In this document: piece by piece, positions 56,363-63,445 of the stretch
Position numbering within the stretch: the first letter of the stretch is position 1
How the letters are laid out: each line of letters begins with the position of its first letter
NCBI GenBank assembly: GCA_018003015.1
Contig: JAGNEZ010000001.1
Span: 140,808 to 204,807, forward strand
DNA: 64,000 nucleotides
Source of the DNA: Phycisphaerae bacterium
Lineage (GTDB): Bacteria; Planctomycetota; Phycisphaerae; UBA1845; PWPN01
Reading direction: 5' to 3'
Position numbers and translations under genes: made by a program
Notes under the pieces: model-generated
The model's database searches: none
Told to the model about the DNA's origin: nothing
What the model saw: only the letters and a program-made list of their open reading frames with translations

Positions 56363-58678
56363 TCAGTCCTGACTCTGAATCCCGTCGATGTAGCCCGTCA
56401 TACCGGTTCGGATGCCCGCGGCATTCCCTTCGTCCGTATCGATATGCATGGCCAGGCGGAAGCTCGGGTCTACACGGACGCGAACGTCGCCAAACACCAG
56501 CTCGCGATCGCCGGGTACCCGCACCCGCACCGTGAACTTGTCGCGTACCCCGTAACGAAGCGCATCCTCCGGTGTCATATGGATATGACGCAAGGCGCAG
56601 ATGACCCCTTTGTCGATGGTGAGTCTGCCGGCGGGGCCCTCCAGGGTGATGCCGGGCGTGTCCTTCAGGTCGCCGGACTCACGTATGGGTGGGTGGATGC
56701 CGAGCTTGAACTGTTCGGTCATCGCGATCTCCACTTGCGTGGCCTTGCGTACCGGCCCGAGGACCCGCACGCGCTCGACGCGGCCCCGGGGACCGACGAG
56801 CGTCACCTGCTCCTCGCAGGCGAACTGGCCGGGTTGCGAGAGGTCGCTCTGCCTGGTGAGTTGATGACCTTGACCGAACAGGGCCTCGACATGCTCCTGG
56901 GTCAGGTGGAGGTGATGGGCCGAAACCTCAATCGGGATAGGTGCCTGGCATTGTGTTTCGAGGGTCCGCATAATGGAAGAGCGGCTCAGAGCCCGCAGCG
57001 ACTCGCGGGCAATCATGCGCTCCTCGTCCGTCGGCACGACCAGCACGGTGACCTGCGAATCGTCGGTGGAAATGCGGCGAATCTCCTCGCAGCCATGGGC
57101 CTCCCGGTTACGCTGTTCGTCCAGGCTAATCCCCATACAGCCCAGCCCCTGTAAGGCCAGGGCTCGAACCCGGGCACTGCCTTGCCCGATTCCGGCGGTG
57201 AAAATGACCACGTCCAGACCGCCCATGGCGGCAACGTACGCACCGAGGTACTTCCGCAGCCGGTAACAGAACGCTTTCAGGGCCAGCAGGGCACGGTGGT
57301 TTCCCTCGTGTGCGGCCCGCTCGACTTCGCGCATGTCGGCGGAAATGCCCGACAACCCCAGCAACCCGCTTTGTCTGTTCAGCAAACCATCAATCTGGTC
57401 GCCGGTAAGACCTTGGGTCCGTTCGAGGTATACCAACACGCCCGGATCGATGTCCCCCCCGCGTGTACCCATGATCAGGCCCTCCGCCGGGGTGAAGCCC
57501 ATTGACGTATCGACGGAGCGGCCGTGGTCCACCGCACAGACCGAAGCACCGTTGCCCAAGTGACAACTGATGATCTCCAGCTCGTTGAGTCGGCGGCCAA
57601 GGTGCTGGGCGGCGGCCAGACAAACGTACGCGTGTGAAGTCCCGTGAAAACCGTAGCGCCGCACCCTGTTGTTCTCATAGTACTCGTAGGGCAGGCCGTA
57701 GAGATAGGCGAACGAAGGCAGCGTATTGTGGAATGCCGTGTCGCATACCGCGAAATGAGGGACCGAAGGAAACACCCGTCGGGCTTCCCTGATGCCGAGA
57801 AGGTTGATGGGGTTGTGCAGCGGCGCCAGAGGACTGAGTGCGTCGAGTTCCCGCAAAACGTCGTCGGTGATAAGCACGGTCTCGGCAAACCGCTCGCCAC
57901 CGTGAACCACACGGTGCCCGACGACGCTGATCTCGGCCGGTTTCGCGACGGCTCCCCCGTCCTTGTTGGTCAATGCGCGGAACATGGCCTCGAACGCCTC
58001 GCGGTGACTACCCTTGGCCAGGTTCTCCGTGACCTCCCCGCGCGGCCCGCGGCAGGTGTGCCGGGTAACGTCAGTGCCGATGCGGTCAACGAGGCCACGA
58101 ACGTTGTGCGATTCGTTCTGCGTGTCGAAAAGGCTGTACTTGAGCGACGAGGATCCGCAGTTGACGACCAGGACCCTCTCCGGTCGTTCACTCTTGAGAT
58201 GCATGCCGTAGGGATCCTCACTCTTGCGAAAGGCGGCGGCCTTGGTGGGGTCCTCCATCACTCTCTTGAACCGCTCCGAGATGGTCTTGGAGATGTGCTG
58301 CAGGGCGCGGGGCTCGGTCATGATCACCGACGAGAAGAGGCTGGCCGGCACCAGGAGCACACTACATCGCGTCTCCGCGATGATGTCGACTATGGTCTTA
58401 TCGCCGCTCATGAGGACCATTTCGCCGAACGTGTCTGCGGCCTTGAGATGCTCAAGCACCTGTCGATCGCCGCCCTCGGCAATGACGGACGCCGACGCCT
58501 GACCCTCCAACATGACGCCGAGATGCATCGCGTCTTCACCGAATTCAACAATGGCCTCGTTCGGCTCGTACGACATCACCTGCGATCCCACGACGAGTTC
58601 AGCCAGTCGCTCGGGGGGAAAGAACTTGAAGAGGCCAACGCTCTGTTTCAGGAAACCTGCAATTGCGGCATCGTTCAT
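56363..58678 (-). CDS. Fusion protein: cNMP-binding-like domain, acetate kinase, PduL phosphotransacylase
   Basis: About 771 residues from the ATG at 58678 (AGGTG upstream; an upstream ATG would add six residues). Residue numbers below count from a start eight codons upstream. Domain 1 (~10-160) is a cyclic-nucleotide-binding fold (FGEMVLMSG at ~92-100), but the Arg that holds the cyclic phosphate is not obvious. Domain 2 (~176-575) is acetate kinase: NCGSSSLKYS, VGHRVVHGGERF, YGFHGTSHAYV, IISCHLGNGAS, LIMGTRGGDIDP and FTAGIGQGSA (usual GIGEN altered to GIGQG). Domain 3 (~588-779) is PduL phosphotransacylase with its three His motifs: VSAHHLHL, RHIHMTPEDA and HIDTDEGNAAG. Together domains 2 and 3 would turn acyl-CoA plus phosphate into acyl-phosphate and then carboxylate plus ATP. 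PduL is known from bacterial microcompartments and as an acetyl-CoA enzyme. Confidence 0.85.
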   Translation of the reverse strand: MNDAAIAGFLKQSVGLFKFFPPERLAELVVGSQVMSYEPNEAIVEFGEDAMHLGVMLEGQASASVIAEGGDRQVLEHLKAADTFGEMVLMSGDKTIVDIIAETRCSVLLVPASLFSSVIMTEPRALQHISKTISERFKRVMEDPTKAAAFRKSEDPYGMHLKSERPERVLVVNCGSSSLKYSLFDTQNESHNVRGLVDRIGTDVTRHTCRGPRGEVTENLAKGSHREAFEAMFRALTNKDGGAVAKPAEISVVGHRVVHGGERFAETVLITDDVLRELDALSPLAPLHNPINLLGIREARRVFPSVPHFAVCDTAFHNTLPSFAYLYGLPYEYYENNRVRRYGFHGTSHAYVCLAAAQHLGRRLNELEIISCHLGNGASVCAVDHGRSVDTSMGFTPAEGLIMGTRGGDIDPGVLVYLERTQGLTGDQIDGLLNRQSGLLGLSGISADMREVERAAHEGNHRALLALKAFCYRLRKYLGAYVAAMGGLDVVIFTAGIGQGSARVRALALQGLGCMGISLDEQRNREAHGCEEIRRISTDDSQVTVLVVPTDEERMIARESLRALSRSSIMRTLETQCQAPIPIEVSAHHLHLTQEHVEALFGQGHQLTRQSDLSQPGQFACEEQVTLVGPRGRVERVRVLGPVRKATQVEIAMTEQFKLGIHPPIRESGDLKDTPGITLEGPAGRLTIDKGVICALRHIHMTPEDALRYGVRDKFTVRVRVPGDRELVFGDVRVRVDPSFRLAMHIDTDEGNAAGIRTGMTGYIDGIQSQD

Positions 58679-59219
58679 CGCTGACACCTGCTTCATGGTC
58701 AATAGTCAACGCACCGCATCATTGTCATGAGATGAACCGGCAAGGACAAGTGCGGCCGGCGAGGGCACCAGCCGTACCACGGGCGCCCACACTCTGGTGA
58801 GCAGTTCTCTACCGGCGATTACCCCAGCCTAGTCCAGCCCCTGAAGCCGATGTTACGCGTAAGCGCTTCGTCTATAGCCTCTTACGATGGACCGAAATCA
58901 GCACTGAACGCTCGATCATCCGCGTCGAAGTTGGTACCCGCGTCCCCCCGCGGCTAGACGATGAGCGGTGCTGATCGGCAGGGCAACGCGGGCTGCAAAC
59001 AGCAGGGCAGATCACCGCTTGCAGCTCGAACGGCCCGCGCTCATGCGCCCGCGGGCTAATCCCTGCCGGTTCATGTGCGACTATGACGCGTCCGCCACGG
59101 TCGTGCACCTTCCGGCGGGACCCTGCACTTTCGAATACTGCTGGGTCGATGAGCCGGCGGGGGCCGTCTGTGTAACCAGCGTGGTCTTCATCCCGTGAAT
59201 CGATCATGAGGACCGCCGC
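58679..59219. other. Intergenic region with a possible small plus-strand gene remnant
   Basis: About 540 bases between the ubiquitin-like operon and the fused kinase gene. A plus-strand frame ending at 59198 has strong third-position G/C bias in its last ~45 codons (start near MCDYDASATVV, end CVTSVVFIP), but no clear ribosome binding site and no recognised family. It may be the tail of a lost gene. Short perfect palindromes TTACGCGTAA (58853-58862) and AAGCGCTT (58861-58868) overlap near 58860. Confidence 0.35.
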
Positions 59220-60035
59220 TCACACCGATGCCCCTTCCGCCGGTGCGACGGGGATCGCAGACGGCCTGACCATGCACTCCGCCCAATCGAAGTGGGCCTC
59301 TGCATAGTGTAGCGCGCCGCAGAAATACAGATAGAACGCTGCAAACTCAAGGGCGGCCGCGTAGAAGTTCGAAAGCAGGATCTGAGGGGCGCCAGCCAGC
59401 AGGTCGACGCATGAGGGCCCGCCGGGAAGACGCTGGTATGATGCGCCGCGAAGCTCAGGGTGCCAGTGACAGGGTGACTTGGTGACATCCCGGCCGCCCT
59501 TGCGTATCTGGACGTAGACGGAGCCGTGCGTGCCGCGCTGCATCCGGCCGGTGCCGGGGTCCGGTTCAACACCATCGTTTCCAGAGAAGAAGACGGCGAC
59601 GTCGCGGAGCTGGGAACAGTAATCCGCAACCAGTCGCCGGCTCGGGTGGTTGTCGAAATTAGCGCTGACCACGTCGCCCTCCCGGATAATGTCCGCGATC
59701 GTCTCCTCGTTCACGTAGCGTTCGACGGCCACGAGCGTCAGCGGCCCCTCGGCAAAGATGGGGAACTCGAGCATGCCCTCGAGACTCGCCGCTGCTTTGT
59801 TTGTCAGTCGTTTGAAGATCTGCCGGGCGGCGTTCGAGTGCTCATAGGAATCCCCATCGACGAGAACCCACCGTGCCCTGCGGTTCTGCCGCATCAGGGT
59901 CGAGGCGACGAAAAGCGCGGCATACTGGTTGAAGATCCCGCCGGTGCCGCCAAGCCCGAGGACTTTGAAGGACTGGTTGTCCGGGATTTCAGGAACCAGG
60001 CGCTGTCCACGGTCTGCTCGTCGATTGGCATCCAT
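59220..60035 (-). CDS. E1-like ThiF-family ubiquitin-like-protein activating enzyme
   Basis: About 271 residues from the ATG at 60035 (GGGAGGG upstream). ATP-binding start VLGLGGTGG (26-34), then VLVDGDSYEHSNAARQIF, where D60, R71 and Q72 match the E1 adenylation residues; K80 and ANFDNHPSRR (D128) complete the site. Two Cys (C189 and C209, the latter in LPGGPSCVD) are candidates for the thioester. It would adenylate the C-terminus of the ubiquitin-like protein encoded at 61829. It resembles the ThiF protein of the PRTRC cassette. Its start overlaps the end of the JAB gene by 47 bases, in another frame. Last gene of the operon. Confidence 0.83.
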   Translation of the reverse strand: MDANRRADRGQRLVPEIPDNQSFKVLGLGGTGGIFNQYAALFVASTLMRQNRRARWVLVDGDSYEHSNAARQIFKRLTNKAAASLEGMLEFPIFAEGPLTLVAVERYVNEETIADIIREGDVVSANFDNHPSRRLVADYCSQLRDVAVFFSGNDGVEPDPGTGRMQRGTHGSVYVQIRKGGRDVTKSPCHWHPELRGASYQRLPGGPSCVDLLAGAPQILLSNFYAAALEFAAFYLYFCGALHYAEAHFDWAECMVRPSAIPVAPAEGASV

Positions 60036-60804
60036 GATTGGACCCTCCCTTATCGGGACATTCTTGCGTCTCCTCGGAATCGACATATCGCCTGTACGTC
60101 TCCTTGTGCACGCGGTCGATCCACCTCGTTGGCACGCGAAGCCGCAGCCTGCGATATCCGCGCTCCAGGATCGAGTCTGCAGCGATGGGGAACCGGTGGC
60201 CGTCGATCACGGCATCTACCTGCACGTGCGGCGGGTGATGGCGGGGAAACGCCCAGATGATGTGAACCATGGCCCGGCTGCGTTCATCCCATTGATCGAT
60301 GATGCTTGCACCGGCGTCATCTCCCGGATGGCTGTGGATGTCTCCGACCAGCATGAACTCCGGTGGCAGGTCCGGAACCTCGTACTTGACGCTCGAGTAC
60401 GTGACGCGCTGCACCGGGCAGATGAGACGATACCGACGCTTCCATCGGTCGTAACAGAGCAGCAGGAAGGATTCCGAGTTGTACATCCGAGCGACCCGGA
60501 CGAAGAATCCGAGGGCAAGCTCGGTCAACCGATAGGGGACCAGGGGCCAGTGAGCCTTGAGTGACGCTCGATGAAGAGCCAGCCCCGGCGGCACAGGCAC
60601 AGGGACGCTCGACTCGAACCAGGGATGATTGCGGCATCGGTAGACGACTGCCTCGGGCTGGCTTCCACCACCGTCGGCGAGCATGTAGAAGAAAGCATCC
60701 TTCGGCCATTGAACCGGCTCACGCTTGAGATAGAACGGCGTGTCCGGCTTCGCTTCGCCGCGCCGCGCCGGCCCCGGCTTCAGCGCATTGTCCTGTATAG
60801 CCAT
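59989..60804 (-). CDS. JAB/JAMM-domain metalloprotease (deubiquitinase-like, PRTRC protein A-like)
   Basis: About 271 residues from the ATG at 60804, which follows AAGGAG. The JAMM signature H-x-H-x7-S-x2-D is exact: HSHPGDDAGASIID, i.e. H157, H159, S167 and D170; E111 is a candidate for the upstream Glu. It would cleave after the C-terminal Gly of the ubiquitin-like protein, either to mature it or to remove it from targets. It starts 20 bases after the E2-like gene and overlaps the E1 gene. The N-terminal ~100 residues are of unknown fold. Close to protein A of the PRTRC plasmid cassette by architecture and position. Confidence 0.85.
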   Translation of the reverse strand: MAIQDNALKPGPARRGEAKPDTPFYLKREPVQWPKDAFFYMLADGGGSQPEAVVYRCRNHPWFESSVPVPVPPGLALHRASLKAHWPLVPYRLTELALGFFVRVARMYNSESFLLLCYDRWKRRYRLICPVQRVTYSSVKYEVPDLPPEFMLVGDIHSHPGDDAGASIIDQWDERSRAMVHIIWAFPRHHPPHVQVDAVIDGHRFPIAADSILERGYRRLRLRVPTRWIDRVHKETYRRYVDSEETQECPDKGGSNHGCQSTSRPWTAPGS

Positions 60805-60824
60805 GGTTCGCTCCTTGGAACCGA

Positions 60825-61697
60825 TCACCCGGCCTTACGCTGCCGGTGATTGAAGACGATCCTCGCCAGATCAGAGCACGACGTGGGCCGCTGCTCCATC
60901 GCACGCTGAAGCCGGAACATGCGGTCAATCACTCCCGCGACGGTCATCCCGGTGCTGATCAACGGGACGTCGAGAGTCCACAGGGGGTTCTCCCTGGTCG
61001 CATCTTCCCACGCTCGTGGGTTCGCAAAACGCTTGTCGCAACCGCGAAGGAGATACTCGGTGTACCACGAACGCTCCTCGTGGCGTTCGCTGCTGCGGTT
61101 GAAGGCCTTTCCGAGCAACACGTCCAGCAGAGTCCGCAGCGAGAGTCGAAGCCGCCGCGTCTCGTTCACCTCGCCGTCACAACTCCGATCCATGTGTTGC
61201 GTGCAAAGCCACGAGAGGGGCTTCGTTTCAGCCACCGGGGCCGCGAACTTCGACGCATTCAGCAGGCACGGGTAGTCCAGCGTATCCGATTGGATGTTCT
61301 CGATCGGTTTCCGGCGCCAGAACACCTCGCAATTCCCTTGCAGCACCTTGTGATGACGCGTCGGCCCCGGGCCCCAGAGCGCCAGGAGTACGACGTAAGG
61401 CCAGGAGATCCGGTAGTTGTGGTATACCGTACCCGGCCCGTAGTCGATCTCGCTGTCAGGCGAGATCCACCGAACCTGCGTGGCCTGTGCCGCCCGTTCG
61501 TACACAAACACCGACCAATCGCTCCGCGAGACGACGGACCGAACGCCGTTGGGCAGCACGTGAACGCCCGTGCTGATCTGCGGCCGGACCATCCGATCCA
61601 GAAACTGCTCCAGCGGCATCCTGGCGGTCGCACCTTCAGGCGAGGTGGCGACAACCTGCCCATCCGTGATGACAATCTGCTCTGTCCCTGCAGCCAT
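60825..61697 (-). CDS. E2-like protein (prokaryotic E2 family, PRTRC protein B-like)
   Basis: About 290 residues from the ATG at 61697 (GGGGAG upstream). The frame is open further upstream, but that extension runs through a hairpin and lacks a ribosome binding site. The central part has the pattern of prokaryotic E2-family proteins: HNYRISWPYVVLLALWG, then DYPCLLNASKF and PLSWLCTQHMD. C165 is the best candidate for the thioester Cys, with N147 upstream like the E2 Asn. The call leans on the position between the ubiquitin-like and JAB genes. Residue-level similarity to classical E2s is weak, so treat the catalytic assignment as inference. Confidence 0.6.
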   Translation of the reverse strand: MAAGTEQIVITDGQVVATSPEGATARMPLEQFLDRMVRPQISTGVHVLPNGVRSVVSRSDWSVFVYERAAQATQVRWISPDSEIDYGPGTVYHNYRISWPYVVLLALWGPGPTRHHKVLQGNCEVFWRRKPIENIQSDTLDYPCLLNASKFAAPVAETKPLSWLCTQHMDRSCDGEVNETRRLRLSLRTLLDVLLGKAFNRSSERHEERSWYTEYLLRGCDKRFANPRAWEDATRENPLWTLDVPLISTGMTVAGVIDRMFRLQRAMEQRPTSCSDLARIVFNHRQRKAG

Positions 61698-61762
61698 GAT
61701 TCTGCTCCCCACAGACCGCTCGTGTTCCAAGCCTTGAAATGCCGTGGCTCGGTGTGCAAGCC

Positions 61763-61781
61763 CGATTCGCGAAGCGAATCG
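61763..61781. other. Intergenic hairpin between the ubiquitin-like and E2-like genes
   Basis: Perfect 8-bp stem CGATTCGC (61763-61770) / GCGAATCG (61774-61781) with a 3-base loop. It lies in the 131-base gap after the ubiquitin-like gene. No T-run follows on the minus strand, so it is not an intrinsic terminator. It could stabilise or partly attenuate the transcript. Confidence 0.5.
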
Positions 61782-61828
61782 CGTGCGGCGGATCAAGAGG
61801 AACCCGGTTATCGCGGCCGACATCCACG

Positions 61829-62140
61829 TCACCTTGAGACGATCGTTCCCTTTTCTCCGATACGGGTGATGAACGTGAGCGACTGTCCCTCGCGCACGAC
61901 GGTCGAATCGTCGACCTCGCTGCCGTCCAACAGCGCGACCGCATCCGGGTCGATCTCGTAGGCGTCCGCGTAACGGCGACGCAATTCCCGGACCGTCGTA
62001 CCCGCCGGACACGTACCCATGTGAATCCCGGCGCTGATCAGCGCGGTCCCCGGGCTCGCCTCGCCCAGGGCAAACGGATCAGCCGACGCGTCGAGGGCGT
62101 CACGGGGACTCTCCCGCAACCTTGGCGTTTGTTCCAGCAT
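61829..62140 (-). CDS. Ubiquitin-like beta-grasp protein (PRTRC protein C-like)
   Basis: 103 residues from the ATG at 62140, chosen because AAGGAG lies just upstream (a start ten codons earlier has none). The N-terminal ~40 residues are a flexible-looking leader. The core ~42-98 is a small beta-grasp: TVRELRRRYADAYEIDP, ALLDGSEVDDSTVV and EGQSLTFITRIGEKG. The core ends at G95-E96-K97-G98 and is followed by five more residues (TIVSR). PRTRC protein C also ends in a G-x-K-G. There is no classical GG, so G98 would be exposed only after trimming. It would be the modifier attached by the E1 and E2-like proteins encoded downstream. Confidence 0.72.
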   Translation of the reverse strand: MLEQTPRLRESPRDALDASADPFALGEASPGTALISAGIHMGTCPAGTTVRELRRRYADAYEIDPDAVALLDGSEVDDSTVVREGQSLTFITRIGEKGTIVSR

Positions 62141-62188
62141 CGCTTTCTCCTTCTGGTTCTGGTTCCACATCCGAACCCGGCACAGGTC

Positions 62189-63445
62189 TCATTCCATGAG
62201 CTCATCGAAGTCCACGCCTGCCTCGAGCGAGTCCGCCGCGGCTACGTCATCGGGCGTCACCACGGTGCCCCCGCGCCATGTGGTGGCGGCGATGGCCGCG
62301 GCGAGCAGGCTGGCCGCCGCCCCCGGCTGGGCCTGCCCGTGCTGGGCGGACAACCGCAGCACCATGCGCCGGGCCGCCGGCTCGACTTCAACGCCACTTG
62401 CCGAAGCGTGCGAGTCCAGTGCCCGGGCCAACGCATCGCCCACCGGGGTCTCCAAGGGCGTCAGTACGAGCCGACGCCGCAGAGCACTGTCAGCCGCGAT
62501 CCGCCGGAGCGAGACCGAAGGAGCCTTGAGCGTGCCGAATAGCCGTAAGCCCCGATCCAGCCCCGCGGCCAACAGGGCGTGACTGATTGGCGTCCCGAGA
62601 AGCAGATCAATTCCCTTCACCAGGAACAGAGACCCGACCTGCTCCTGCATCTCGGTCAGCATCGTCATCAGAGCGGCGTCGCGGTCGGTCTCGAACATCG
62701 CGCCGGCCGCGACCACCGCCGCCTCGATTCGGAACACACGGCGCACGACCCTGCGCTCCATGAGCTGGTTCGCAGCGGCGACCATCACCGTGTCCTTGCC
62801 TGCCCCCGCAACCCCGATCACGATGGCCGCATGGGGCGGCTCGGGACGGGCCGCGATCATGGCAAGTTGTTCGGCCTGATAGGGCCGGATGCAGCGCTGC
62901 TCAGCGGCGGCGGCGTCCTCTTTGGTGATGACTTCGGCTCGAGCCAAGACCCGTCCGGTCGGCGATTCGTCTTCCGCCGGTGAAGCCGCGGTTTCCCGCT
63001 CCACGGCCTCCCGGACCCCTGCCAGACAGGACGAGCCGAACAGCTCGAGAACCTCTAGAAGAACATCTAAAACTCTATCGCCTGGTACCGGATCCAGGTC
63101 AAGTCGTCGCCAGCGGCGGCGACAGGGACCGCGGCGAAGCAGATCAGCCAGGCCGGGCGCGTCGCCACCCCGATACTCCAGATCGTCGTCCACCATGACG
63201 ATCGCGCCGCCGCATGCCGCCTGCCCGAGCACCAGCACGTTCGTTGCACCCTTGTTGAACCGCTCATTGGTGGGAACATCGGTGAACAGGACCATGCGGG
63301 CACTGCACATCTCGATGCCGATGCCGTAGGCCGCGAGCACGCCGACCAGCGGCTCGCCGACGTGGGCGAATCGGCCTGGGGGGCATCGGCCGAACCCGAC
63401 AGGAGCGTGGGCAGAACCGTCTCGGATTCGTGGGGGGGTGGTCAT
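62189..63445 (-). CDS. ClpA/ClpB-D1-like AAA+ protein with degenerate Walker B
   Basis: 418 residues. The first ~180 residues are of unknown fold (VGEPLVGVLAAYGIGIEM, TNVLVLGQAACGGAIVMVDD). From ~185 the protein aligns with a Clp first AAA+ domain: Walker A GVAGAGKDT at 211-219 (Lys kept), LTEMQEQVGSLFLVKGIDLLLG where the Walker B Asp-Glu is Val-Lys (~276-277), and GTLKAPSVSLRRIAADSALRRR in place of the sensor 1 and arginine-finger region. It probably binds ATP but does not hydrolyse it well. It overlaps the upstream AAA+ gene by four bases and lies 48 bases before the ubiquitin-like gene, so it belongs to the same operon. Confidence 0.7.
   Translation of the reverse strand: MTTPPRIRDGSAHAPVGFGRCPPGRFAHVGEPLVGVLAAYGIGIEMCSARMVLFTDVPTNERFNKGATNVLVLGQAACGGAIVMVDDDLEYRGGDAPGLADLLRRGPCRRRWRRLDLDPVPGDRVLDVLLEVLELFGSSCLAGVREAVERETAASPAEDESPTGRVLARAEVITKEDAAAAEQRCIRPYQAEQLAMIAARPEPPHAAIVIGVAGAGKDTVMVAAANQLMERRVVRRVFRIEAAVVAAGAMFETDRDAALMTMLTEMQEQVGSLFLVKGIDLLLGTPISHALLAAGLDRGLRLFGTLKAPSVSLRRIAADSALRRRLVLTPLETPVGDALARALDSHASASGVEVEPAARRMVLRLSAQHGQAQPGAAASLLAAAIAATTWRGGTVVTPDDVAAADSLEAGVDFDELME

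Noticed and set aside
58853-58868. Adjacent short palindromes TTACGCGTAA and AAGCGCTT.
   Set aside because: Too short to call as an operator or origin with no supporting context.
58872-59207. A 111-residue minus-strand frame between the E1 and kinase genes.
   Set aside because: No ribosome binding site, arginine- and serine-rich composition, and the opposite strand has better codon bias.
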